Shown piece by piece: positions 8,427 through 16,422 of a DNA stretch of 64,000 nt (position 1 is its first letter; every line of letters starts with the position of its first letter). The notes beneath the pieces were generated by a model. It was not told the DNA's origin. It saw nothing but the letters and a program-made list of their open reading frames with translations, and did not search any database. This stretch comes from JACRLW01 sp046349595 (GTDB taxonomy: Bacteria; Planctomycetota; UBA1135; UBA2386), in NCBI GenBank assembly GCA_046349595.1, contig JAXMCA010000003.1, forward strand, positions 186,001-250,000, in the 5' to 3' direction. The translations under genes and the position numbers were made by a program.

Positions 8427-10541
8427 ATGCGCCTCCTCCTCTGCGCCTGCGTGCTGGCATCGTTCGACGTCGCGATGCCGGCCCAGGACAACGCCAAGAG
8501 CGCCCCTCACTGGTCCTTCGTCCGCCCCGTCCGCCCCGAGCCCGCAGGGGTGCACGACGGCGCATGGTGCCGCGGACCGCTCGACACCTTCGTCCTGCAC
8601 CATCTCGAGGAGCAGGGGCTCGCTCCGAACCCCCCGGCCGATCCGCGCACGCTGATCCGCCGCATCTCGCTCGACCTGACCGGTCTGCCGCCGACGCGCG
8701 AGGAGATCGCCGCATTCCTGCGCGATCCGTCGGACGGCGCCTACGAGGCTATCGTCGATCGCCTGCTCGCACGCCCGCAGTACGGCGAGGCGATGGCACG
8801 GCCCTGGCTCGATCTGGTGCGCGTTGCCGACACCAACGGCATCCACCACGATCACTTCCGTGACACCAGCGCCTACCGCGACTGGGTGATCCGCGCGTTC
8901 AACCAGGACCTGCCGTACGACCGCTTCGTCACCGACCAGATCGCGGGCGACCTCCGTGAACCGGCGACGGACGACGCGCTGATCGCCTCGGGCTTCCATC
9001 GCCTGCACCGCATCATCGACGTCGGCACGGCGCTGCCCGAGGAGAGCTTCACGAACAACATGGTCGACACCGTGTCGGCCTTCGGCACCGCCTTCCTCGG
9101 CCTGACCCTGAACTGCGCGGTCTGCCACGACCACAAGTACGACCCGATCCCGCAGACCGACTTCTACGGACTGTTCGCGTTCTTCGACAACATCGACGCG
9201 GAGCCGGAGACGGGTCCGCGTCAGGGCACCGACTTCCGCCGCGGTCTGCAGCCGCCGTACGTCGAGTTCCCGAGCGACACGCAGAAGGCGACGCTCGCGC
9301 GACTCAGCGGCCAGATCCAGGCGGCCGATGCGAAACTCGCGGAGCTGCGCGCCACACAGCAGGACGCGCGGCCCACCTACTTCGATGCGCAGGTGAAGGG
9401 AGCGCAGCAGGAGCGCGACCGACTCGTCGGACAGCGCGATGCGGTGCTCGTCCAGGTGCCCGCCGCCCTCGTGATGAAGGAGCGCGCCGACATCCGTCCG
9501 ACGCACGTTCTGGTGCGCGGCGACTACCAGCGCCCGGGTGCCGAGGTCACGCGCCATACACCGGCATTCCTCCCGCCGCTGCCGAGCTCGGCTGCGGTGC
9601 CGACGCGGATGGATCTCGCCCGCTGGCTCGTGGCACCGGAACATCCGCTCACCGCACGGGTCGAGGTGAACCGCATCTGGCAGCAGTTCTTCGGCGTGGG
9701 GATCGTGAAGACCGCCGAGGACTTCGGTGCCAAGGGCGAGCGACCGAGCAATCAGGCGCTGCTCGACTTCCTGGCCGTGTCCTTCGTCGAGTCCGGATGG
9801 GACGTCAAGGCGCTGGTCCGCAGCATCGTGCTGTCGGCGACCTATCGCCAGGCGTCGCACGGGACGGCAACGCAGTTCGAGCGCGACCCGGAGAACCGGC
9901 AACTCGCACGCGGCCCGCGCTTCCGCATGGATGCCGAGGTGATCCGCGACCAGATCCTCGCCACCGCAGGACTGCTCGATCTGGAGATGTTCGGTCCGAG
10001 CGTGAAGCCGCCGCAACCGGCGGGACTCTGGGAGGCCGTCGCGCTGCCCGACACCTACCCACGCGTGCACGTGCAGAGCCCGGGCAACGGGATCTTCCGC
10101 CGCAGCATCTACACCTTCTGGAAGCGCGGCCTGCCGCCGCCGCAGATGACGATCCTCGACGCACCCAGCCGTGAGTTCTGCGTCGCACGCCGTGAACGCA
10201 CCAACACGCCGCTGCAGGCGCTGCTCCTGATGAACGAGACGGAGTACCTGCGCGCGGCACGCCACCTCGCGAAGGACGCCCTCGCTCACGGCGCCGAACC
10301 GGCACGGCGGCTCGACACGATCTTCGAGACGATCACGGGCAAACTGCCTCCGCCCGCGGTACGCGAGGCGCTGTTCGCCGGACTCACCGACCTCCGCGAG
10401 GCGTATCGCGCGGCCCCGTCCGACGCGAAGACGCTGTGCGGCGACGACGCGACGAGCGACGTCGACTGCATCGAACTCGCCGCGTGGACCATGACGGTCA
10501 GCGCGATCTACGACCTCGACACCACCAGGACCAAGGACTGA
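8427..10541 (+). CDS. PSCyt2 (DUF1549) and PSD1 (DUF1553) domain protein
   Basis: A planctomycete signature protein of 704 residues. ATG 8427 gives a signal peptide (MRLLLCACVLASFDVAMPAQ); an in-frame GTG at 8400 would add nine residues and sits 7 nt behind a TAGCAT box, so it is a real alternative. The N-half is the PSCyt2 domain (DUF1549), including L-D-L-T-G-L-P-P-T and the conserved CAVCHDHKYDP block with Cys 230, Cys 233 and His 234. The C-half is PSD1 (DUF1553), including RVEVNRIWQQFFG and the late block LLLMNETEYLRAAR. Proteins of this pair are exported and nearly always encoded next to DUF1501, as here (4-base gap). The function is unknown; roles in periplasmic polymer degradation have been proposed. 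The CxxCH block is family-typical and does not by itself prove heme binding. Confidence 0.92.
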   Translation: MRLLLCACVLASFDVAMPAQDNAKSAPHWSFVRPVRPEPAGVHDGAWCRGPLDTFVLHHLEEQGLAPNPPADPRTLIRRISLDLTGLPPTREEIAAFLRDPSDGAYEAIVDRLLARPQYGEAMARPWLDLVRVADTNGIHHDHFRDTSAYRDWVIRAFNQDLPYDRFVTDQIAGDLREPATDDALIASGFHRLHRIIDVGTALPEESFTNNMVDTVSAFGTAFLGLTLNCAVCHDHKYDPIPQTDFYGLFAFFDNIDAEPETGPRQGTDFRRGLQPPYVEFPSDTQKATLARLSGQIQAADAKLAELRATQQDARPTYFDAQVKGAQQERDRLVGQRDAVLVQVPAALVMKERADIRPTHVLVRGDYQRPGAEVTRHTPAFLPPLPSSAAVPTRMDLARWLVAPEHPLTARVEVNRIWQQFFGVGIVKTAEDFGAKGERPSNQALLDFLAVSFVESGWDVKALVRSIVLSATYRQASHGTATQFERDPENRQLARGPRFRMDAEVIRDQILATAGLLDLEMFGPSVKPPQPAGLWEAVALPDTYPRVHVQSPGNGIFRRSIYTFWKRGLPPPQMTILDAPSREFCVARRERTNTPLQALLLMNETEYLRAARHLAKDALAHGAEPARRLDTIFETITGKLPPPAVREALFAGLTDLREAYRAAPSDAKTLCGDDATSDVDCIELAAWTMTVSAIYDLDTTRTKD

Positions 10542-10545
10542 GGCG

Positions 10546-12006
10546 ATGTCCGAACCCCACCCTCGACCCTCGTCCGTGGACCGGCGCCGGTTCCTCAAGA
10601 CCTCGGGCATGGGCCTCGGTGCCACGGCCTTCGCCGCGCTGCTGGGGCGCTCGGCCGCCGCGGCGTCGATGACCGGCGACGAGCGTGCACCCGGACCGCA
10701 CCACCCGCCGCGCGCCAAACGCGTAATCTTCCTGTTCATGGGAGGCGCACCGAGCCAGCTCGACCTCTTCGACTACAAGCCGGGACTCGCGGCGCGTTTC
10801 AAGGAGCCCTTGCCCAAGAGCATCAGTCGCGGTCAACGCGTCACCGCGATGACGCGCGGGCACGAACAGCTCGTGATGCCGTCGAAGTTCGGTTTCGTCC
10901 GCCATCCGAAGACCGGTGTGTGGTGGAGCGAGCTCCTGCCCCACCTCGCGAAGGAGGCCGGCGAGGAGGTGTGCGTGATCAAGTCGATGCACACCAACGC
11001 CATCAACCACGACCCGGGCAAGACCTTCATGTGCACCGGCTCGGAGATTCCGGGCAAGGCGAGCATCGGCGCGTGGCTGAGCTACGGGTTGGGTTCGATG
11101 AACCGCGACCTGCCCGACTTCATGGTGATGACCTCGGCGTTCTGGACCGGCGGGACGCGCAACGTGCAGGGGCTCTACAGCCGGCTGTGGGGCAGTGGAT
11201 TCCTGCCGTCGCAACACCAGGGGACGGCGCTCCAGACCCACGGCGATCCCGTGCTGTTCCTGTCCGATCCCCCAGGCGTGAGCGCACGCGTTCGTCGCCG
11301 CTTCCTCGACATGGTCGGTCAGGTCGACCGCGCCTTCCGCGCCGAGATCGGCGACCCGGAGATCGACACGACCATCGCGCAGCGGGAGCTCGCCTTCCGC
11401 ATGCAGACCTCGGTGCCGGAACTCGCCGACATCGCCTCCGAACCCGCGAGCGTGCTCGCGATGTACGGACCCGAGGTGCACAAGCCCGGATCCTTCGCGC
11501 GCAACTGCCTGCTCGCGCGACGCATGATCGAACGCGACGTGCGCTTCGTGCAGCTCTTCCACCGCGGCTGGGACCACCACTCGATCCTGCCCAAGCAACT
11601 TCCCGGTCAGTGCTACGACGTCGACCAGCCGTCCGCGGCGCTGATCCTGGACCTCAAGCAGCGCGGGCTGCTCGACGACACGCTGATCGTCTTCGGCGGC
11701 GAGTTCGGTCGCACGACCTACGGCCAGGGTGACATGACCCGCGACGACTACGGCCGCGATCACCATCCGCGCTGCTTCTCGATCTGGCTCGCCGGCGGCG
11801 GCATCCGCGGCGGCATCGAGCACGGCGAGACCGACGACTTCAGCTACAACATCGCCCGCGACCCCGTCGACGTCCGCGAACTCCACGCGACGATGCTGTA
11901 CCTGCTCGGCATCGACCACGAGCGCCTGACCTACCCCTTCCAGGGGCTGAACCAGCGGCTCACGGGCGTGGAACCGATGCGTGTGATCACCGAGATCCTG
12001 GCGTGA
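10546..12006 (+). CDS. DUF1501 protein, Tat-exported, alkaline phosphatase-like fold
   Basis: A 486-residue protein with a Tat signal: RRRFLK at residues 13-18, then a hydrophobic stretch ending near GRSAAAA. The remainder is a full DUF1501 domain, with blocks FLFMGGAPSQLDLFDYKP near the N-terminus, FGGEFGRT near 383-389 and the C-terminal TMLYLLGIDHERLTYPFQG. DUF1501 is distantly related to the sulfatase/alkaline phosphatase superfamily and is nearly always encoded beside PSD1 in planctomycetes; the two presumably act together outside the cytoplasm. It starts 4 bases after the PSD1 stop, so translational coupling is likely. A strong hairpin follows the stop codon. The chemical activity is unknown. 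Confidence 0.93.
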   Translation: MSEPHPRPSSVDRRRFLKTSGMGLGATAFAALLGRSAAAASMTGDERAPGPHHPPRAKRVIFLFMGGAPSQLDLFDYKPGLAARFKEPLPKSISRGQRVTAMTRGHEQLVMPSKFGFVRHPKTGVWWSELLPHLAKEAGEEVCVIKSMHTNAINHDPGKTFMCTGSEIPGKASIGAWLSYGLGSMNRDLPDFMVMTSAFWTGGTRNVQGLYSRLWGSGFLPSQHQGTALQTHGDPVLFLSDPPGVSARVRRRFLDMVGQVDRAFRAEIGDPEIDTTIAQRELAFRMQTSVPELADIASEPASVLAMYGPEVHKPGSFARNCLLARRMIERDVRFVQLFHRGWDHHSILPKQLPGQCYDVDQPSAALILDLKQRGLLDDTLIVFGGEFGRTTYGQGDMTRDDYGRDHHPRCFSIWLAGGGIRGGIEHGETDDFSYNIARDPVDVRELHATMLYLLGIDHERLTYPFQGLNQRLTGVEPMRVITEILA

Positions 12007-12016
12007 TGCGGCCGGT

Positions 12017-12036
12017 GCACGCCGCACGCGGCGTGC
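12017..12036 (+). terminator. Hairpin after the PSD1-DUF1501 operon
   Basis: GCACGCCGC-AC-GCGGCGTGC is a perfect inverted repeat (effectively an 8-bp stem with a 4-base loop) beginning 11 bases after the DUF1501 stop codon. The position suggests a transcription end, though no T-run follows. Confidence 0.55.
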
Positions 12037-12115
12037 TCGGCAGGGAACCGGGGCAGGGACCCGAGGCAGGGAAACAGCACGAGCCCCCTGAGCGTTGTCC
12101 CGCACTGTGTCCGTG

Positions 12116-12247
12116 GGCCGGAGAATCGTCGCGGGTCGCGAAGATTCGAAGGCCGGATCGACCCCAGCCAACAACGCGGCCTGGGCTGGTCCGGTCGGCG
12201 CGAAGCGACGACGCGGCAACCCTTGGGTTGCGGCCCAGGCCGCGATG
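12116..12247 (+). repeat. Structured intergenic repeat, copy A
   Basis: A 132-bp element whose sequence recurs at 34619-34751 with roughly four-fifths identity by eye. It contains a stem-loop bounded by GAATC and GATTC, flanked by GGCC on both sides. A perfect 11-bp inverted repeat, GCGGCCTGGGC (12176-12186) with GCCCAGGCCGC (12233-12243), encloses a second hairpin GCAACCC-TT-GGGTTGC (12216-12231). The element ends 12 bases before the ATG of the Kelch gene and just before its ribosome binding site, so it could be in the leader of that mRNA. No transposase is nearby. Confidence 0.8.
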
Positions 12248-12259
12248 CGGAGGTGCAGG

Positions 12260-13597
12260 ATGTCCGAGGCGTCGCGCGCCGTCTTCGTGGGAATCCTCTG
12301 CGGCATCGCCATGACCGCATCGGCAAGCGCCCAGATGCAGTGGCAGAGGGAGAATCCGGTGCATCGGCCTGCCGGACGCTGGGATCACGCACTCGCGAGC
12401 GACCTGCACCGCGCACGCATCGTGCTGTTCGGGGGCCGCTCGCCCACCGGGCTCCTCGGCGACACCTGGGAATGGGACGGCTGGGACTGGATCGCGCAGG
12501 CTCCGTCCACCTCGCCCGCGGCGCGCGGAGGACACGCGATGGCCTACGACACGCGTCGTCGCGAGGTCGTTCTGTTCGGCGGGCGCACCGCCACGGCCGT
12601 GAGCGGCCAGACCTGGATCTGGGACGGTGCGTCCTGGAGCCAGCGCTTCCCGGCGCACGCACCGAGTCCGCGCGAGGGCGCCGCTCTCGCCTGCGATGCC
12701 GAGCGCAATGTGCTCCTGCTGTTCGGTGGGAGCACCGCGTCGGGCGCATCGCTCGCCGACACCTGGATCTTCGACGGCAACGACTGGACGAGCCTCTCAC
12801 CGCCGCACGTGCCTCCCGCGCGCACGTCCGCGGGCATGGCCTTCGACGAACGCCGCGCGCGCGTCGTGATGTTCAGCGGCGGCGATCCCAACGTGTGGGA
12901 ATGGGACGGCAGCGACTGGAGCGCGCGCGTCGCCCCGTCGCCCTGGTGGACGGGTGGCTCCATGGCCTACGACCGCCGCCGCGAGCGCAGCGTGTCGTGG
13001 AACGGGATCGCCACTCCATTTGGCGTGATGTCCGAGTGGGACGGCGACCTCTGGCTGCCGTGGACGTCCTTGCCGCAGCCGGGCACGCGTGAGTCCCAGG
13101 CGCTCGCATGGGACGAGGCGCGCGGAGCGGTCCTGCTCTTCGCCGGTTGGTACTTCCACTCCGCGCTGATCTACAACGACACCTGGCACTGGGTGCAAAG
13201 AACGCGCGGCGGATCGGAGTCCCATGGATCCGGTTGCCCCGGCACCCTCGGCGTTCCGGCGCTCGGCGCCTTCGGAGCGCCGATCCTCGGCGACCGTCAC
13301 TTCGCACTCCAGGTGACCGCGGCGCGACCCGACGCGGTCTCGATCGTGGCCTTGTCCGCACAGCGCGCATCCGAACCGCTGCCGGGCGGCTGCATGCTCG
13401 CGGTGGCACCGCCGTGGATCGAACTGGTGGTCACGACCGACCCCGCCGGACGCGCCCTTGCGAACGCGCCGATCCCACTCGACTCCGCCTTGCGAGGCGC
13501 CGAGGTCTTCGCGCAGGCCTTCGTGCAGGATCCGCGAGGTGCGTTCTTCGCCGTGGCCGCGATCAGTGCGGGCTTGCGCGTGACCATCGGCGATTGA
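12260..13597 (+). CDS. Secreted Kelch-type propeller protein with shared C-terminal domain
   Basis: A 445-residue exported protein. ATG 12260 has an excellent ribosome binding site (GGAGG, 12249-12253, 6-nt spacer) and a signal peptide ending ASASAQ (residues 20-25). Six Kelch-like blades span about 35-315, each with the pattern A-x-D-x-x-R-x-x-V-x-L-F-G-G, then D-T-W-x-W-D-G-x-x-W (for example residues with IVLFGGRSPTG, VVLFGGRTAT, LLLFGGSTAS). A Gly/Cys-rich domain follows from about 320 (GSGCPGTLGVPALG, LPGGCML, FAQAFVQD, terminal GLRVTIGD), matching the tails of other exported proteins in the window. The propeller probably binds a ligand or protein; no catalytic residues are seen. The structured repeat copy A lies immediately upstream and might affect its expression. 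Confidence 0.85.
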   Translation: MSEASRAVFVGILCGIAMTASASAQMQWQRENPVHRPAGRWDHALASDLHRARIVLFGGRSPTGLLGDTWEWDGWDWIAQAPSTSPAARGGHAMAYDTRRREVVLFGGRTATAVSGQTWIWDGASWSQRFPAHAPSPREGAALACDAERNVLLLFGGSTASGASLADTWIFDGNDWTSLSPPHVPPARTSAGMAFDERRARVVMFSGGDPNVWEWDGSDWSARVAPSPWWTGGSMAYDRRRERSVSWNGIATPFGVMSEWDGDLWLPWTSLPQPGTRESQALAWDEARGAVLLFAGWYFHSALIYNDTWHWVQRTRGGSESHGSGCPGTLGVPALGAFGAPILGDRHFALQVTAARPDAVSIVALSAQRASEPLPGGCMLAVAPPWIELVVTTDPAGRALANAPIPLDSALRGAEVFAQAFVQDPRGAFFAVAAISAGLRVTIGD

Positions 13598-13792
13598 CGG
13601 CTCGACGGGTCGGCAGGCCGGCGAAGCGGCACGGTGACGCGACTTCGCAGACCCGGGTCGCGATCGACTCCACTGCCGAGCGGAAACCGCTGCGGCCGGC
13701 CCCTTGCCACTCGACGCGAACGCCCGGAGGATCGCAGCGACACGCGGCGCCCGCCTCACGCCTGCTCGATGCTCCGCGCGGCCCCCACGAAC

Positions 13793-15511
13793 ATGCGCAT
13801 CTCCGTCGTCGTCGTCGCCGTGATCCTCGCCCCCCTGTCGGCGCAGCACGCTCCGCTACCGCGCGGCGCATACCTGATCGACAACGCGAAGTCGCCGACC
13901 TCCAACGGCAGTCCCGGCCCGAACAACGTGGGGAACAACCTGCGCATGAACCGCGACTCGGCGGGCCACCTGCAGGCCGAACCCTACATCGCGGTCAGCC
14001 CCCTCGATCCCGACCGCGTGATCGGCACGGCGGTCGACACGCGCTCCGGCAACGGACATGCGGCCTTCTACACATCGATCGACGGGGGGCGCACCACGAC
14101 GGTCGACGGCGTGTTCCCCCTGCAGCCGGGCATGACCGGCGGCGGGGATCCCTCGATCGGTTTCGACGGCTTCGGCCGCGCCTACATCGTGGAGATCCAA
14201 TTGGCGGGCAGTGCGGGCGCGCTGTTCGTCTACCGCTCCGACGACGGCGGGCTGACGTGGCCCGTGACGAACCAGGTCTTCCGTGCGGCTGGCAACGCCC
14301 CGGACAAGCCCTTCCTCGCCGTCGATCCGCGCACCACCGGCACCTACGCGGGCTCGCTCTACGTCACCTTCACCGGGTTCAATGCCGCGCCCTTCGATCT
14401 GCGGATGGTCCACTCGCGCGACGCCGGCGCCACCTGGAGCAGCCCGATCTATCTCGGCACAGGTCAGGGCACGAGCCCGGCGGTCGGTCCGAACGGCGAG
14501 GTCTACGTGTCGTGGGACGACTATGCGGGGCACATCGTCTGCTCGATGTCGCCCAATGGCGGCGGATCGATGCGCGGTGCGCGTGTGGTCGCGAACATCC
14601 TGCAGAACCCGAATCCGCTGCCTCCGACGAGCTTCCGCTGCTTCTCGTTCCCCACGACGGCGGTCGACGTCAGCCACTCTCCGTACCGTGGCCGCGTGTA
14701 CGTGAGCTGGTCGTCGCGCGCCGGTTCCAGCTCCGAGGTGTTCTGCGCGACCTCCGTCGACAACGGTCTGACCTGGTCGCCACCGGTGCGCATCAACGAC
14801 GCCGTCACCAACGACCAGTTCTTCCAGGGACTGGCGGTCGACGAGACCGGCACCGTGTTCGCGAGCTGGTACGACCGCCGCGATGACCCCGCCAACCGCA
14901 CCTACCACGTCTATGCCTCAGCGTCGTACGACGGTGGCGCGACATGGACGCCGAACTGGAAGGTCAGCAGCGCGCCCAGCGACCCCGGGACCTCGGGTTG
15001 GATCGGCGACTACAGCGGACTGTGCGCCCGCGGCGGACGCTGCTTCCCGATCTGGACCGATCTCCACACGGGTGATTACGACGCCTACACCGCAGCCGTC
15101 CAGGCGGACCTCGAGGTGACTCCTCCACTCGCGATCCAGGCCTCGACCGGAGGCACCATCGATCTGCCGATCAAAGCCGGCCCTCTCCACGCCGGCGAGT
15201 CGTACGTGCTGGTGGCCGGACTCTCGGGCACCAGTCCGGGCGTCGCGTTCGGCGGCGGATTCACCCTGCACCTGAATCCCGACACCCTGACACAGATGTC
15301 GCTGAGCGCGGGCAACGGGACGATCTTCGTCAACACGATCGGCGTCGTCTCCGCGGGCGGCCTCCCCACGACGCAGCCCCGGATCGTGCTGCCCCCGGGA
15401 CTCCTCTCGCCGTTGGCGTTCCAGCGCCTGTCCTTCACCTATGTCCTGCTCGACGCCTCGCCGCAGCTCAGCTTCGCCAGCAATCCGGTGACGCTGTGGA
15501 TCCTGCCTTGA
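13793..15511 (+). CDS. Secreted sialidase-like (Asp-box) protein with shared C-terminal domain
   Basis: An exported protein of about 572 residues. Two in-frame ATGs are possible: 13793 gives a minimal signal peptide (MRISVVVVAVILAPLSAQ), 13769 adds eight residues; neither has a clear ribosome binding site. The body has several Asp-box-type motifs (SIDGGRTT, SDDGGLTW, SRDAGATW, SVDNGLTW, SYDGGATW), the hallmark of BNR/sialidase propellers, but I cannot identify the full catalytic set of a sialidase (Arg triad, Tyr/Glu). From about residue 436 the protein ends in the beta-rich domain shared with other exported proteins, finishing SNPVTLWILP. Its last 44 bases overlap the end of the convergent TauE/SafE gene. 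Confidence 0.82.
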   Translation: MRISVVVVAVILAPLSAQHAPLPRGAYLIDNAKSPTSNGSPGPNNVGNNLRMNRDSAGHLQAEPYIAVSPLDPDRVIGTAVDTRSGNGHAAFYTSIDGGRTTTVDGVFPLQPGMTGGGDPSIGFDGFGRAYIVEIQLAGSAGALFVYRSDDGGLTWPVTNQVFRAAGNAPDKPFLAVDPRTTGTYAGSLYVTFTGFNAAPFDLRMVHSRDAGATWSSPIYLGTGQGTSPAVGPNGEVYVSWDDYAGHIVCSMSPNGGGSMRGARVVANILQNPNPLPPTSFRCFSFPTTAVDVSHSPYRGRVYVSWSSRAGSSSEVFCATSVDNGLTWSPPVRINDAVTNDQFFQGLAVDETGTVFASWYDRRDDPANRTYHVYASASYDGGATWTPNWKVSSAPSDPGTSGWIGDYSGLCARGGRCFPIWTDLHTGDYDAYTAAVQADLEVTPPLAIQASTGGTIDLPIKAGPLHAGESYVLVAGLSGTSPGVAFGGGFTLHLNPDTLTQMSLSAGNGTIFVNTIGVVSAGGLPTTQPRIVLPPGLLSPLAFQRLSFTYVLLDASPQLSFASNPVTLWILP

Positions 15512-16385
15512 TCGGATCGCCCCGCGGCCCCGCACGCAACATCGTGACCGCGGTGTAGGCGGCGACGACGATCACGAGCCAGCGCAGCGCATCCAGCGGG
15601 AGCGAACGGACCAGCAAGGCGGCGATCGGGACCGCCGGCACTCCGCCGAGCGCGAGGCCGAGCGCCGGCCGCATGCTGTAGGCGCCCATCCGCACGAAGC
15701 GCGTGCTCCCGACCGGCATCAGGAAGGCGCACGACCCCATCATGATCGGGAACGCCGCCTTCGGGTCCATGCCGAGCAGCGCGATGAGGATCATGCACGG
15801 CCCGTAGAAGCCGACGCCGATCGTGTTGAGGGCTCCGAGGAGCACGCTGCACAGCGTCGCGAAGACCAGGCGACCCGCGGTCAATCCGAGCGCAGCGCCG
15901 CCCGCAGGACCCGAGTCGAGCTGCTTGATCACCATCAGGGCCACGGCGACGAGCAGAGCGCAGCCGATGCCGACCTGGATCGGTCGTCGCGGCAAGCGCG
16001 CCACGATCCCTGCTCCGAACCACGCGCCGACCACGGAGGCGGAGATCAGCGCGACGAGCGTCGTCACGTCGACGTCGACGGTCGCGATGTAGATGTAGGC
16101 CATCACCACGACCGGCAGCGTGTGGCCGACGTTCATCGTCCCCGGGATCGATTCGTCGGGGACCATGCGCGTCCACCGGAACACGGTCGCCGTCGGCGCG
16201 AACGAACCGATGCCGAGCGTGTCGAAGAAGTTGGTGACGAAGCCGAGCAGCGTCTGTGCGAGAGTCGGGCGCCAAGGGTGCGCCGCACCGCCGGTCGATG
16301 CCTGCTCACGGCGGATCGCTCCTGCCCACGCGAGCACGAACACGGCGGTCAGGACCGCCAGGACGACGAAGAGCGCCGCCTTCAT
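15468..16385 (-). CDS. Sulfite exporter TauE/SafE-family membrane protein
   Basis: A 305-residue integral membrane protein of the TauE/SafE (DUF81) family, with about eight hydrophobic helices in two similar halves. Family-like features are the opening helix, the N-terminal GFVTNFFDTLGIGSF block and the second-half ALNTIGVGFYGPCMILIALLGMDPKAAFPIMMGS block, both typical of the repeated TauE motif. Members export sulfite, sulfoacetate or other small organosulfur anions, or take up anions; the substrate here is unknown. ATG 16385 is chosen because it begins the first membrane helix (MKAALFVVLAVLTAVFVLAW). It lies 37 bases downstream of the GH172-like gene on the same strand, so they may form an operon. 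Its last 12 codons overlap the convergent gene ending at 15511. Confidence 0.88.
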   Translation of the reverse strand: MKAALFVVLAVLTAVFVLAWAGAIRREQASTGGAAHPWRPTLAQTLLGFVTNFFDTLGIGSFAPTATVFRWTRMVPDESIPGTMNVGHTLPVVVMAYIYIATVDVDVTTLVALISASVVGAWFGAGIVARLPRRPIQVGIGCALLVAVALMVIKQLDSGPAGGAALGLTAGRLVFATLCSVLLGALNTIGVGFYGPCMILIALLGMDPKAAFPIMMGSCAFLMPVGSTRFVRMGAYSMRPALGLALGGVPAVPIAALLVRSLPLDALRWLVIVVAAYTAVTMLRAGPRGDPIKAGSTASPDCWRS

Positions 16386-16422
16386 TGCCGGAGCCTTTCG
16401 CGGCAGCAGGGATCGTCGCGCA

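Noticed and set aside
9114..9128. CAVCH as a c-type cytochrome motif in the PSCyt2/PSD1 protein
   Set aside because: This block is a constant feature of the PSCyt2 family; no other heme ligands or cytochrome fold is seen, so I do not claim heme binding.
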